Below, piece by piece: positions 9,418 to 19,128 of a stretch of DNA of 64,000 nucleotides. Both the position numbers and the translations under genes were made by a program. Position 1 is the stretch's first letter. Each line of letters starts with the position of its first letter. Below the pieces are notes generated by a model, which was given only the letters and a program-made list of their open reading frames with translations, had not been told where the DNA came from and searched no databases. Source of the DNA: Dokdonella_A sp014338185 (lineage in GTDB: Bacteria; Pseudomonadota; Gammaproteobacteria; Xanthomonadales; Rhodanobacteraceae); NCBI GenBank assembly GCA_030263295.1, contig SZOS01000007.1, positions 21,605-85,604 of the forward strand, read 5' to 3'.

Positions 9418-10592
9418 GGTCACTCGCGGTACTGGGCGCCACCGGCTCGATCGGTGCGAGCACGCTCGACGTGGTTGCGCGCCACCCCGGGCGCTATCGC
9501 GTCGGCGCGCTGGCCGCGCATCGCAATGCACAGGGGCTGGCCGCGCTGTGCGCGCGCTTCCGGCCCGAACTGGCGGTGATCGCCGACCCGGCCTGCGTCG
9601 ATGAACTGCGCCAACACCTGCGCGCCAGCGGCACGGCCTGCCGGGTCGAGGCCGGCGCCGACGCACTCGTCGAAGCCGCCAGCGGCGCCCACTGCGACAC
9701 CGTGGTGGCCGCGATCGTCGGCGCCGCCGGCCTGCCCTCGACGCTGGCCGCCGCGCGCGCGGGCAAGCGCCTGCTGCTGGCCAACAAGGAAGCGGTGGTG
9801 ATGGCCGGCAGCCTGCTCAAGGCCGCGCTGCACGCGGGCGGCGGCGAACTGCTGCCGCTGGATTCGGAACACAACGCGGTGTTCCAGTGCCTGCCACGCG
9901 AGCGCGGCTCACTGGCCGGCGCCGGTGTGCGGCGCATCGTGCTCACCGCCTCGGGCGGGCCATTCCGTGGCCGCAGCCGCGCCGAGCTCGCGGCGATCAC
10001 GCCGGATCAGGCCTGCGCGCATCCGAACTGGCGCATGGGCCGCAAGATCTCGGTCGATTCGGCCACCCTGCTCAACAAGGGCCTGGAAGTGATCGAGGCG
10101 CACCACCTGTTCGACGCGCCGGCAGAGCGCATCGAGGTGGTGGTGCATCCGCAGAGCCTCGTGCACTCGCTGGTGGAGTACATCGACGGCTCGCTGCTGG
10201 CCCAGCTCGGCCTGCCCGACATGCGCACCGCGATCGCCTACGCGCTGGGCTGGCCGCAGCGCATCGACGCGGGGGTGGGCACGCTCGACCTCGCGCTGGC
10301 GCGGCGGCTGGATTTCGAGCCGCCCGACCTTGCCACGTTCCGCGGCCTCGCGCTCGCCTACGCGGCGCTGCGCGCGGGTGGCAGCGCGGCGATCGTGCTC
10401 AACGCCGCCAACGAGGAGGCGGTGGCGGCGTTTCTCGACGGCCGCCTGCCGTTCCTGGCCATCACGGACGTGATCGAGCGCTGCCTGGATGAACTGCCGC
10501 CCCAACCCACGTCCGACCTCGCCGGCGTGCTTGACGCCGATTTAACTGCGCGTCGGCACGCGACCCGTATCATTGCGGCCCTGTCGGCCTGA
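9414..10592 (+). CDS. dxr: 1-deoxy-D-xylulose 5-phosphate reductoisomerase
   Basis: Dxr converts DXP to 2-C-methylerythritol 4-phosphate, the committed step of the MEP isoprenoid pathway that feeds UppS encoded two genes upstream. The N-terminal NADPH motif LGATGSIGASTLDVV, the LLANKEAVVMAG segment, the metal-binding LDSEHNAVFQ and the flexible-loop motif near PNWRMGRKISVDSATLLNKGLE are intact. Length is 392 residues, close to E. coli (398). The ATG is shared with the cdsA stop (ATGA). Confidence 0.97.
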   Translation: MRSLAVLGATGSIGASTLDVVARHPGRYRVGALAAHRNAQGLAALCARFRPELAVIADPACVDELRQHLRASGTACRVEAGADALVEAASGAHCDTVVAAIVGAAGLPSTLAAARAGKRLLLANKEAVVMAGSLLKAALHAGGGELLPLDSEHNAVFQCLPRERGSLAGAGVRRIVLTASGGPFRGRSRAELAAITPDQACAHPNWRMGRKISVDSATLLNKGLEVIEAHHLFDAPAERIEVVVHPQSLVHSLVEYIDGSLLAQLGLPDMRTAIAYALGWPQRIDAGVGTLDLALARRLDFEPPDLATFRGLALAYAALRAGGSAAIVLNAANEEAVAAFLDGRLPFLAITDVIERCLDELPPQPTSDLAGVLDADLTARRHATRIIAALSA

Positions 10593-10604
10593 GCCTGTGC
10601 GCGC

Positions 10605-11972
10605 ATGAGTGAATTCTTCGGTTCGGTCTGGTGGCTCATCGTCACACTCGGACTGCTCATCACGTTCCACGAATACGGACACTTCGTGATCGCGCGTCGC
10701 TGCGGGGTCAAGGTGCTCAAGTTCTCGGTCGGCTTCGGGCCCGCGCTGTGGTCGCGCCGCGACCGCCATGGCACCGAGTTCGCGATCGCAGCGATCCCGC
10801 TGGGCGGCTACGTCAAGATGCTCGACGAGCGCGACCCCGACGCGCAGGTGGCGCCGCAGGACGTCGGCAGCGCGTTCAACCGCAAGTCGCTGGGCGCGCG
10901 CATGGCCATCACCGCGGCAGGGCCGGCGTTCAACCTCGTGTTCACGATCGCGGCGCTGTGGCTCATGTTCGTGATCGGCAAGCCCGATTACCAGCCGGTG
11001 ATCGGCCACGTCGGCGGCGTCGCGGCCAGCGCCGGGCTGGAGGCCGGCGAGCGCATCCTCGCGGTCGATGGCGTCCACATCGACAACTGGACCCAGGCCG
11101 GCGACCGGCTGGTGGCCGCGGGCATGGCGCGCCAGGACGTCGGGCTCACGCTCGGTCGCAGCGGCCGGCCCGAGCGCAGCGTCACGCTCGCGCTGTCGCA
11201 GCTGCCGCCCGACCTCGACCAGCAGGCGATCTACGAGCGCATCGGGCTGGTGCCGCAGCAGATGGCGATCCCGCCCGTGGTCGGCGAGGTGACGCCCGAC
11301 AGCGCGGCCGCGCAGGCCGGCCTGCAGGCGGGTGACCGCATCGTGAGCATCGGCGGGCAGGCCATCGGCGATTGGCGCGAGGTGTCGCGCAGCATCGCCA
11401 CGCACGCGCCACAAGGCCAGCCGCTGGCGCTGGTGGTGCAGCGCGGCGAAAGCCGGCTCACGCTTGCGGCCACGCCCAAGCCCAACCCGCAGGCCGGCGT
11501 CGCCGGCGCACCGCCGTACCTGCTCGGCATCGGCCCGCAGCCGATCGAGCCGCGCTACGACGCCACCCTGCGCTACAACCCGCTGGCGGCGGTCCCGCGG
11601 GCGCTGGCCACCACCTGGGAGCAGACGCGGCAGACGCTGGCCATGCTCGGCCACATGCTCACCGGACAGGCCTCGCTCAAGAACCTGTCGGGCATCATCA
11701 CGATTGCCGAGGTCGCCAACGCCTCGGCCCAGCTCGGCCCGGCCTGGTTCCTCAACTTCCTCGCGATGATCTCGCTGAGCCTGGCCATCCTCAACCTGCT
11801 GCCGATCCCGATCTTGGACGGCGGCGCGCTGCTGTATTACCTTATCGAATTGGCAAAAGGCAGTCCGGTCAGCGAACGCGTGCAGATTGCCGGGCAGTAT
11901 GTCGGACTGGTGCTGCTGGTGGCCCTCATGGGCCTGGCGCTCTACAACGACATCCTGCGGCACGTATCCTGA
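10605..11972 (+). CDS. rseP: RseP site-2 intramembrane zinc metalloprotease
   Basis: RseP cleaves anti-sigma-E RseA within the membrane and clears signal-peptide remnants. The HEYGH zinc motif is at residues 22-26 in the first transmembrane segment. Two PDZ domains lie at about 110-190 and 210-290, and the third ligand site (NLLPIPILDGG, Asp near 405) is in a late transmembrane segment. Length is 455 residues, normal for the family. It starts 12 bases after dxr and precedes bamA, the usual gammaproteobacterial order linking envelope stress sensing to outer-membrane assembly. Confidence 0.97.
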   Translation: MSEFFGSVWWLIVTLGLLITFHEYGHFVIARRCGVKVLKFSVGFGPALWSRRDRHGTEFAIAAIPLGGYVKMLDERDPDAQVAPQDVGSAFNRKSLGARMAITAAGPAFNLVFTIAALWLMFVIGKPDYQPVIGHVGGVAASAGLEAGERILAVDGVHIDNWTQAGDRLVAAGMARQDVGLTLGRSGRPERSVTLALSQLPPDLDQQAIYERIGLVPQQMAIPPVVGEVTPDSAAAQAGLQAGDRIVSIGGQAIGDWREVSRSIATHAPQGQPLALVVQRGESRLTLAATPKPNPQAGVAGAPPYLLGIGPQPIEPRYDATLRYNPLAAVPRALATTWEQTRQTLAMLGHMLTGQASLKNLSGIITIAEVANASAQLGPAWFLNFLAMISLSLAILNLLPIPILDGGALLYYLIELAKGSPVSERVQIAGQYVGLVLLVALMGLALYNDILRHVS

Positions 11973-12071
11973 CCTGCCGCCACGCCAGGCAGTCCCGCAC
12001 AACAACAACGATGCACCGTGGCCACGGCCGTAGCCGCCGCGAGCCTTTCAATGCCCTGACGGAATGTGACG

Positions 12072-14486
12072 ATGAAGCGTGTTGCCGCCCTGTTTCTCCT
12101 GGCCTTTTTCGCCGCAAAGAGCGCCAGCGCGTTCGATTCCTTCACCATTTCCGACATCCGCATCGACGGCCTGTCGCGCATCGCGGCCGGCACCGTGTTC
12201 ACCTACCTGCCGGTGGAGAAGGGCGACCTGCTCACCTCCGAGCGCGCCGAACAGGCCACCCGCGCGCTGTACAAGACCGGCTTCTTCAACGACATCTCGC
12301 TGTCGCGGCAAGGCGACATCCTCGTGATCACGGTCAAGGAACGGCCGCAGATCAGCAAGATCGCGATCCGCGGCAACAAGGACATCAAGGAAGAGGACCT
12401 GCTCAAGGGCCTCAAGGGCATCGGCCTGGCCGAGGGCGAGTCGTTCGACCCGCTCAAGCTCAGCGAGGTGCGCAACGAACTCACCCACCAGTACTACAAC
12501 CGCGGCAAGTACAACGTGTCGGTCAAGACCAGCACCGTGCCGCTGGACCGCAACCGCGTCGAGGTCGCGATCAACATCGCCGAAGGCAAGGCCGCCAAGA
12601 TCAAGCACCTCAACATCGTCGGCAACACCGCCTTCGACGACAGGCAGATCCAGGGCGAGTTCGAGTCCTCCACCAGCAACTGGACCTCGTGGTACAGCAA
12701 GGACGACCAGTATTCGCGCGAGAAGCTGTCGGGCGACCTGGAAAAGCTCCAGTCGTACTACATGGACCGCGGCTATGCCGACTTCGACGTGGCCTCGACC
12801 CAGGTCAGCATCAGCCCCGACAAGCGCAAGATGTACGTGGTCGCGAGCATCAAGGAAGGCGAGGTCTACAAGATCAACGACATCAAGCTCACCGGCACAC
12901 TGGTGCTGCGCGAGGAAGACCTGCAAAAGCTCATCCAGATCAAGACCGGCGAGGTGTTCTCGCGCAAGAAGATCGAGCAATCGGTCGATGCGATCACCGC
13001 GGCGCTGTCCAACATCGGCTACGCGTTCGCCGAGGTGAACCCGCTACCCGCGATCGACAAGGAAACGCGCGAGGTCGGGCTCAACTTCTTCATCAACCCG
13101 GGCAAGCGCGTGTACGTGCGCCGCATCGTGTTCAAGGGCAACCTGCGCACCGAGGACGAGGTGCTGCGACGCGAGATGCGCCAACTCGAAGGCTCGTGGT
13201 ATTCGCAGGCCGCGATCGATCGCTCGCGCATCCGCCTGCAGCGGCTCGGCTTCTTCAGCAAGGTCGAGATCGACACGCCCAAGGTGCCCGGCAGCGACGA
13301 TCAGGTCGACGTCACCGTGAACGTGGAAGAGCAGAACTCGGGCCAGTTCACCTTCGGCCTGGGTTACTCGCAGCTGCAAGGCCTCATCATCAGTGCCGGC
13401 GTCACCCAGAACAACTTCTTCGGCACCGGCGACCGGATCTCGGTCAACGCCCAGCGCAGTGGCTACCTGCAGCGCTACTCGCTGTCCTACTACGAGCCCT
13501 ATCTCACCGATGACGGCATCGGCGTCGGCTACGACATCCAGCACAGCAAGTTCGATGCGGGCCAGAGCAACCTTGCGGCCTACCTGAGCAGCACCGACTC
13601 GTTCGACATCTACCTGGGCTTCCCGATCACCGAATCGGACACCATCAACACCCAGATCGGCGTCAACAAGACCTACATCACGGGCTCGGCCCTGCTCGGC
13701 ACGCCGCAGCCGATCATCGACTACCTCGACAACCTCGGCCACCGCACCTTCCACACCTGGAACGTGCAGCTGTCGTGGGCGCACGACACCCGCAACCGCT
13801 TCTGGAACCCCACGCGCGGCTCGCTGCAGTCGGTATCGTTCAACGTGACCCTGCCCGGTTCGACCGTGCAGTACTACAAGGCCACCTACCAGTTTGCGCA
13901 GTACCTGCGCATGACCGACTCGCTGACGTTCTACGGTCGCCTCGCGATCGGTTACGGCGACACCTACAAGGACCCCGAGAGCGTGCTCGCCGATCCGGCC
14001 ACGGTCGGTCACGAGCGCTACATGGCCAACCTCGGCGGATTGCCGTTCTTCGAGAACTTCTACGCCGGCGGCGTGTCCGACGTGCGCGGCTTCCGCGACA
14101 ACACGCTCGGCCCGTTCTACGCCTGGTCGCCCGAGCTGTGCCCGCCCAGCGACAAGAACTGCCGCTGGTCGCTGGGTGGTTCGTTCAAGACCACGGCTTC
14201 GGCGGAGATCATCTTCCCGACGCCGTTCGTGAAGGAGAACAACGACAGCACGCGTCTGTCGGCCTTCATCGATGTCGGTAACGTGTTCAAGAACAACCTG
14301 TGCACGGCCACCTACTGCAGCGAGTACCGCCGCTGGAACGCCGACCAGTTGCGCGCCTCGGTGGGCATCTCGTTCCAATGGCGCGCGCCAGTGGGCCCGA
14401 TCGTGATCAACCTCGCGCGGCCGATCCGCAAGAAGCCCGGCGACGACACCGAGACGATCCAGTTCATGTTCGGCAATACGTTCTGA
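12072..14486 (+). CDS. bamA: BamA, outer membrane protein assembly factor
   Basis: BamA is the Omp85 core of the complex that inserts beta-barrels into the outer membrane. A signal peptide (MKRVAALFLLAFFAAKSASA) precedes five POTRA domains (about residues 22-420) and a 16-strand barrel. The chain ends in phenylalanine (FMFGNTF), as expected for barrel recognition. The VRGF motif of the lid loop is visible (DVRGFRDNTLGPF). The ATG at 12072 is 8 nt from a GGA Shine-Dalgarno; an in-frame GTG six bases upstream overlaps that spacing and is less likely. Length is 804 residues, like E. coli. Confidence 0.97.
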   Translation: MKRVAALFLLAFFAAKSASAFDSFTISDIRIDGLSRIAAGTVFTYLPVEKGDLLTSERAEQATRALYKTGFFNDISLSRQGDILVITVKERPQISKIAIRGNKDIKEEDLLKGLKGIGLAEGESFDPLKLSEVRNELTHQYYNRGKYNVSVKTSTVPLDRNRVEVAINIAEGKAAKIKHLNIVGNTAFDDRQIQGEFESSTSNWTSWYSKDDQYSREKLSGDLEKLQSYYMDRGYADFDVASTQVSISPDKRKMYVVASIKEGEVYKINDIKLTGTLVLREEDLQKLIQIKTGEVFSRKKIEQSVDAITAALSNIGYAFAEVNPLPAIDKETREVGLNFFINPGKRVYVRRIVFKGNLRTEDEVLRREMRQLEGSWYSQAAIDRSRIRLQRLGFFSKVEIDTPKVPGSDDQVDVTVNVEEQNSGQFTFGLGYSQLQGLIISAGVTQNNFFGTGDRISVNAQRSGYLQRYSLSYYEPYLTDDGIGVGYDIQHSKFDAGQSNLAAYLSSTDSFDIYLGFPITESDTINTQIGVNKTYITGSALLGTPQPIIDYLDNLGHRTFHTWNVQLSWAHDTRNRFWNPTRGSLQSVSFNVTLPGSTVQYYKATYQFAQYLRMTDSLTFYGRLAIGYGDTYKDPESVLADPATVGHERYMANLGGLPFFENFYAGGVSDVRGFRDNTLGPFYAWSPELCPPSDKNCRWSLGGSFKTTASAEIIFPTPFVKENNDSTRLSAFIDVGNVFKNNLCTATYCSEYRRWNADQLRASVGISFQWRAPVGPIVINLARPIRKKPGDDTETIQFMFGNTF

Positions 14487-14529
14487 TCGTCGTACCATTG
14501 CCGGCAGCGTTGGCCTCGAGGACAGACCG

Positions 14530-15060
14530 GTGGTGCAGTCCGCCCTTACCGCCCGCCGGATCCGCGCAGCCTGCCTGTGGCTGCTGCTGACCGGCCTGTG
14601 CAGCGCATGGGCGCAGGCGCCGGCGGGTGCGCGCATCGGCTATGTCGACATGAAGCGCCTGCTCGACAACGCACCGCAGATCGTGGCCGGCCGCAGCAAG
14701 CTCGAGAGCGAATTCGCGGGGCGCGATGCCGCGCTCAAGGCCGACGAGCAGCAACTGGCACAGCTGCGCGAGAAGGCCGGGGCCACCCCCACCACCGAGC
14801 AGCAGCGCCAGATCGACGCGCTGGATCGCTCGATCAGGCGCCAGCGCGACACGCTGCGCAATGAGCTCAAGACCCGCAGCGACCAGGAACTGGACCACAG
14901 CTGGCGCGAGATCAACGACGCGGTGGTCGCCTTCGCGCGCGAGCAGGGCTATGACCTGATCGTCGCCAGCCCGGTCGTGTATGCGAGCCCGCGCGTGGAC
15001 GTGACCGACCGGATCCTCGACCGCCTGCGCCGCAAGCCCGCAAAGGGGGGCGAGCCGTGA
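14530..15060 (+). CDS. skp: Skp/OmpH periplasmic chaperone
   Basis: Skp is a trimeric periplasmic holdase that escorts unfolded outer-membrane proteins to BAM. The 176-residue protein has a signal peptide ending near AWAQA, then IGYVDMKRLLDNAPQ. A long charged coiled-coil follows (residues about 55-130, rich in E, K, R, Q), the tentacle arms of the jellyfish fold, and the C-terminal beta-strand segment YDLIVASPVVYASPRVDVT completes it. The start is GTG (two in tandem at 14530 and 14533) behind GAGGA. The stop overlaps the lpxD GTG by 4 bases. Confidence 0.92.
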   Translation: MVQSALTARRIRAACLWLLLTGLCSAWAQAPAGARIGYVDMKRLLDNAPQIVAGRSKLESEFAGRDAALKADEQQLAQLREKAGATPTTEQQRQIDALDRSIRRQRDTLRNELKTRSDQELDHSWREINDAVVAFAREQGYDLIVASPVVYASPRVDVTDRILDRLRRKPAKGGEP

Positions 15061-16082
15061 CCGCAGGCCTGTCGCTGGCCGACCTCGCCGCGCGCTTCGA
15101 ACTGCAATTGCGTGGCGGCCGTGCCGACCAGGCCGTCACCGGCGTGGCCACGCTTGCCGATGCCAGTGCCAACCAGGTCGGATTCCTCGCCAATCCGCGC
15201 TACCGCGCCCAACTCGCCACCACCCAGGCCGCCGCGGTGATCCTGCGCGCCGCCGATGCGGAGGTCTGTCCACGGCCCTGCCTCATCGCCGCCGATCCCT
15301 ATGTGGCCTTCGCCAAGGTCGCGGCGCTGTTCGAGCGCCGGCCCGCGGCCCAGCCCGGCATCCATCCCAGCGCGATCGTCGCGGCCGAGGCACGCATCGA
15401 CGCCGGCGCGAGCATCGGGCCCTTGTGCGTGATCGAGGCCGGCGCGGTGGTCGAGGCCGGTGCGGTCCTCGGCCCGCACTGCAGCATCGGACCGCGCTGC
15501 GTGGTCGGCGCGCATGCGCGCCTGGTCGCGCGCGTCACCCTGGTGCAGGACGTGCGCCTGGGCCGGCGCGTGCTCATCCACCCGGGCGCGGTGCTCGGCG
15601 CCGACGGCTTCGGCCTCGCCTTCGAGCGCGACCACTGGCTCAAGGTGCCCCAGCTCGGCGGCGTGGTCGTCGGCGACGACTGCGAGATCGGCGCCAACAC
15701 CACCATCGACCGCGGCGCGCTCGGCGACACCGTGCTCGAGGCCGACGTGCGGCTCGACAACCAGATCCAGATCGCGCACAACGTGCGCATCGGCGCGCAC
15801 AGCGCCCTGGCCGGCTGCGCGGCCGTGGCCGGCAGCGCAAGCATCGGCCGCCACTGCCTCATCGGCGGCGGCGCTGGCATACTCGGCCACTTGAGCATCG
15901 CCGATCGCGTCACCGTGACGGCCATGAGCCTGGTCACCCACTCGATTCGCGAGCCCGGCGAGTATTCGTCGGGCACACCGATCCAGCCCAACCGGCAATG
16001 GCGTCGCAATGCGGCGCGCTTCAAGCACCTGGATGAGATCGCGCGGCGCTTGGGCGCCGGCGCAAAGGACAGTACCGAATGA
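15057..16082 (+). CDS. lpxD: UDP-3-O-(3-hydroxyacyl)glucosamine N-acyltransferase
   Basis: LpxD adds the second 3-hydroxyacyl chain, from acyl-ACP, in the third step of lipid A synthesis. An N-terminal uridine-binding domain (about residues 1-100) is followed by hexapeptide repeats of the left-handed beta-helix. The catalytic histidine lies in QIAHNVRIG (H241; H239 in E. coli). GTG start at 15057 overlaps the skp stop (GTGA), and the stop overlaps fabZ by 4 bases (ATGA). Length is 341 residues, as in E. coli. Confidence 0.97.
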   Translation: MTAGLSLADLAARFELQLRGGRADQAVTGVATLADASANQVGFLANPRYRAQLATTQAAAVILRAADAEVCPRPCLIAADPYVAFAKVAALFERRPAAQPGIHPSAIVAAEARIDAGASIGPLCVIEAGAVVEAGAVLGPHCSIGPRCVVGAHARLVARVTLVQDVRLGRRVLIHPGAVLGADGFGLAFERDHWLKVPQLGGVVVGDDCEIGANTTIDRGALGDTVLEADVRLDNQIQIAHNVRIGAHSALAGCAAVAGSASIGRHCLIGGGAGILGHLSIADRVTVTAMSLVTHSIREPGEYSSGTPIQPNRQWRRNAARFKHLDEIARRLGAGAKDSTE

Positions 16083-16543
16083 ACAACCCGATTGCCCGCT
16101 TCGAACTGCCGATCAACGTCGAGCAGATCGCCGCCCTGCTGCCGCACCGCTACCCGTTCCTGCTGGTCGACCGCGTGACCGCGCTGGAGCCGAACCAGCG
16201 CATCAGCGCGCTCAAGAACGTGACCTTCAACGAGCCGTTCTTCCAGGGCCATTTCCCCGGCCATCCGGTGATGCCGGGTGTGCTCATCATCGAAGCGATG
16301 GCGCAGGCCTCGGGCCTGCTCATCACGCTGTCGGGGCACGAGTCGAAGGGCCCGGTGGTGTTCTACCTCGTCAAGGTCGACAAGGCCCGCTTCAACCAGC
16401 CGGTGGTGCCAGGCGACCAGTTGCGCCTGGAAGTCGAGCACAAGCGCTCGGTGCGCAACATGAGCCAGTTCCAGGGCCGCGCGCTGGTCGGCGACACGCT
16501 GGTGGCCGAGGCGGAAATCCTCTGCGCCGAGGTGCCTGCGTGA
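16079..16543 (+). CDS. fabZ: 3-hydroxyacyl-ACP dehydratase FabZ
   Basis: FabZ dehydrates 3-hydroxyacyl-ACP in fatty-acid elongation and competes with the Lpx acyltransferases for the same substrate, so its place between lpxD and lpxA is functionally sensible. The 154-residue hot-dog protein carries PHRYPFLLVDRV and the catalytic pair H58 and E72 in GHFPGHPVMPGVLIIEAMAQ, with the usual 14-residue spacing. Both ends overlap neighbours by 4 bases (ATGA and GTGA). Confidence 0.97.
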   Translation: MNNPIARFELPINVEQIAALLPHRYPFLLVDRVTALEPNQRISALKNVTFNEPFFQGHFPGHPVMPGVLIIEAMAQASGLLITLSGHESKGPVVFYLVKVDKARFNQPVVPGDQLRLEVEHKRSVRNMSQFQGRALVGDTLVAEAEILCAEVPA

Positions 16544-17322
16544 AGATCCATCCGACCGCCCAGGTCGATCCGGCCGCGCAACTGGGCGAAGGCGTCGAGA
16601 TCGGCGCCTACAGCGTGATCGGCGCCGAGGTGAGCATCGGCGCCGGCACCCGCATCGGCGCGCACGTGGTGATCGAGGGCCCGACCCGACTCGGGCGCGA
16701 CAACCAGGTGTTCGCGTTCGCCGCGCTCGGGGCCCAGGCCCAGGACAAGAAGTTCGCCGGCGAGCGCACCGAACTGGTGATCGGCGACCGCAACACCATC
16801 CGCGAGTTCGTGACCTGCAATCGCGGCACCGGCGGCGGTGGCGGCGTCACCCGCATCGGCAGCGACAACTGGCTGCTCGCCTACAGCCACGTCGCGCACG
16901 ACTGCCAGGTCGGCGACCACTGCGTGTTCTCCAACAACGCCACGCTCGCCGGCCATGTCGAGGTCGGCGACCACGTGATCATCAGCGGCTTCGCTGGCGT
17001 GCACCAGTTCTGCCGCATCGGCGCCCACGCCTTCATCGGCATGGGCGTGCTCATCAGCGGCGATGTGCCGCCGTTCCTCATGGTGGCGACCGACGCCGAC
17101 ACCCAGGGCCGACCGCGCGGCATCAACAGCGAAGGACTCAAGCGTCGCGGCTTCGATGCCGCGCGCATCAGTGCGATCAAGCGCGCCTACCGCGCCCTGT
17201 ACCTGGGCGAGACCACGCTCGCCCAGGCGCGCGAGCAGCTGGCCGCCCAGGCACATGACAGCACCGATGTCGCCCAGATGCTCGCCTTCATCGACGCCAG
17301 CCAACGCCCGCTGCTGCGCTGA
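16540..17322 (+). CDS. lpxA: UDP-N-acetylglucosamine O-acyltransferase
   Basis: LpxA catalyses the first step of lipid A synthesis, transferring a 3-hydroxyacyl chain from ACP to UDP-GlcNAc. The 260 residues comprise a left-handed beta-helix of hexapeptide repeats and a C-terminal helical domain. The catalytic His is the second His of SHVAHDC (H120; H125 in E. coli). GTG start at 16540 overlaps the fabZ stop. In most relatives lpxB follows at once; here an oppositely oriented gene intervenes and lpxA ends its transcription unit. Confidence 0.97.
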   Translation: MKIHPTAQVDPAAQLGEGVEIGAYSVIGAEVSIGAGTRIGAHVVIEGPTRLGRDNQVFAFAALGAQAQDKKFAGERTELVIGDRNTIREFVTCNRGTGGGGGVTRIGSDNWLLAYSHVAHDCQVGDHCVFSNNATLAGHVEVGDHVIISGFAGVHQFCRIGAHAFIGMGVLISGDVPPFLMVATDADTQGRPRGINSEGLKRRGFDAARISAIKRAYRALYLGETTLAQAREQLAAQAHDSTDVAQMLAFIDASQRPLLR

Positions 17323-17430
17323 ACGCGGGCCGCGGCGCCCGCCGGCCCGGACGCGACGGCGGCGCGCGGGCCTCTGCCCATCGATGCGCTCGTGGTGCGT
17401 GCGGGTCCCGGCCGCGCCCGCGCGCCTTGG

Positions 17431-19008
17431 TTACCAGCCCGGCGGAAGGTCGGGAATGTCCTCGAACGTGCACCCGTCATCGAACTGCGCCCTCGTGATC
17501 GTTGCAATGTAGGCCGGCACGCCGATGCGAAACTCGCCCAGATCCAGGTCGCCCACGCCCTGGAAGCGCGTGTTTGCGTAGTGCATCTGCGCCGCCGGGC
17601 GCAGTGCCTCGAACATGTTGCGCGTGTTCAGGAACGAGGAATCGGCGATCGTGTTGCGGCCGGCATCGGTGAGCGGCAGCGGCACGGCGGCGTTCCACCA
17701 GTAGAACGAGACGCCGATATAGGCATTCTCCACCAACGCGCCGGTGATCAGGTTGTCGTTGGCCGGCGTTTCCAATGACCCACCATCCTCGGTGGTGTCG
17801 AGGATCTTGATGGCCCAGCACGCATTGATGATGTGCGTGTTGACGAACGCGTTGTCGTGTGCGCCGTCGCGGATCGTGATGCCACTGCCATCACCACATT
17901 CGCTCTGTCCGTCATGGGTGCCGTAGGCGACGTTGTCGATGAACAGGTTGTGGTGCACGCCGCGATGGCGCACCCCATAGCCTTCGTTGTTCATGTTGAC
18001 CACGACGTTGTGATCGAACACGTTGCCCGTCGATTCGATGCGCGGACCACCGACGCGTTGGTCGCCATTGTCCTTGACCACGAAGCCATGTCCACTGTGA
18101 TACGAGTCCGGATGGCGCCAGGCATAGGAGTGGTGCACGCGATTGCCCACCCCGCTCACGAACACGTAGTAGTCGGTTCCCATCGGATAGTCGGTGCTCA
18201 CGCCGTACACGCGCACGTTGTCGACTTCGGTGTCATCGCCGTTGACCTTGAGCGCCTCGGCGAAGGCGTCGATGATCAATGAATTGCGCACGATATCGCC
18301 ATTGGAGAAGCGCGTGCTGACCATGCCCAGGGCGATAGCCACGCCCCTGTAATCATCCTCGGGGTCACCGATCGAGCGCAGGTTCACGTTGTCGAACAGG
18401 TGGCTCTCGATGAAACCATTGTTGCCGTATTCACCGAGGGCGTTCGACATGCCGGCCACGATGCCGTAGCCGTTGTAGTTGCGAATGTTGAGATTGCGCA
18501 GGGTGATGCGCCGCCTGCCGCGCATGTCGATCGCCACCTCGCGCGCCCGGGCACCGCCGTCGAGCAGCGGCATGTCGGCAGGATCGAATGCGGGCAGTTC
18601 GGGAACCGCCGCGCCCGGACCGGTGGGTGCAAGGTTGGCGAGGATCGGCGGCTGGTCACCCGGCGTCGAACGGTAGCCCACCAGCGAAATGTCGTCGCGC
18701 TGGACCACGACCTGCTCGGGATAGGTGCCCGCCTTGACGTAGATGACCGATCCCGGCGGCACCGCGGTGGCGGCCGACACGGCCTTGTTGATCGTCTTCC
18801 ACGGCAAGGCCAAGGTACCGGGATTGGCGTCGCTGCCGTTGGCCACCGACACGTAGTAGGTGGGCACCGGATCGAAGCCGTCGCGGAACACCGGGTCGTA
18901 TACCGCAGCCGCAGGCGCGGCGACCAGCATGAACAGCACGGCCAAGGTGGCCGACGATGCACGCACCAACGGTGCGGCGCACGCCCTGGGTCGCTGCGCA
19001 AGGGTCAT
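17431..19008 (-). CDS. Secreted right-handed parallel beta-helix protein
   Basis: A 525-residue exported protein with a signal peptide (hydrophobic core TLAVLFMLVAAPAAA). A short F-R-D-G-F-D segment (residues 41-46) follows directly. YVSVANGSDANPGTLALPWKTINKAV is the entry motif typical of calcium-binding beta-helix (pectate-lyase-like) proteins. Repeated short strands such as NVRVYG, NVFDHNVVVNMNNEGYG and NLFIDNVAYG make up the rest. A polysaccharide-binding or lyase role is possible, but I see no assignable catalytic residues. The ATG at 19008 has GGAG upstream; the frame stays open beyond it without signal-peptide sense. It lies head-to-head with lpxB and convergent with lpxA, breaking a normally contiguous operon. 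Confidence 0.75.
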   Translation of the reverse strand: MTLAQRPRACAAPLVRASSATLAVLFMLVAAPAAAVYDPVFRDGFDPVPTYYVSVANGSDANPGTLALPWKTINKAVSAATAVPPGSVIYVKAGTYPEQVVVQRDDISLVGYRSTPGDQPPILANLAPTGPGAAVPELPAFDPADMPLLDGGARAREVAIDMRGRRRITLRNLNIRNYNGYGIVAGMSNALGEYGNNGFIESHLFDNVNLRSIGDPEDDYRGVAIALGMVSTRFSNGDIVRNSLIIDAFAEALKVNGDDTEVDNVRVYGVSTDYPMGTDYYVFVSGVGNRVHHSYAWRHPDSYHSGHGFVVKDNGDQRVGGPRIESTGNVFDHNVVVNMNNEGYGVRHRGVHHNLFIDNVAYGTHDGQSECGDGSGITIRDGAHDNAFVNTHIINACWAIKILDTTEDGGSLETPANDNLITGALVENAYIGVSFYWWNAAVPLPLTDAGRNTIADSSFLNTRNMFEALRPAAQMHYANTRFQGVGDLDLGEFRIGVPAYIATITRAQFDDGCTFEDIPDLPPGW

Positions 19009-19112
19009 GGCGATGGCTCCGGTTCGTGGTCGAACGTGGCGACGCGCCGCTGCGGTGGCGCCGGCGAAGCCTCGCGCGCGAGCGATTCTCGCGCCGCTCC
19101 ATGGAAGGCACA

Positions 19113-19128
19113 TCATCAATATTGATGA
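19113..19128. promoter_or_regulatory. Perfect 16-bp AT-rich palindrome, putative operator
   Basis: TCATCAATATTGATGA is a perfect palindrome in an otherwise GC-rich 174-base gap between the divergent beta-helix gene and lpxB. It is centred 112 nt from the former start and 62 nt from the latter. This is the form of a dimeric regulator site. The half-sites are ATCAAT/ATTGAT, the inverse of an FNR box, so FNR is not the obvious binder. Confidence 0.45.

Noticed and set aside
11372..13513. A plus-strand open frame of 713 codons over rseP and bamA
   Set aside because: Crosses two well-identified genes in another frame with Arg/Gln/His-rich nonsense.
19113..19128. Palindrome as an FNR box
   Set aside because: FNR sites are TTGAT-N4-ATCAA; here the half-sites are in the opposite arrangement (ATCAAT/ATTGAT).
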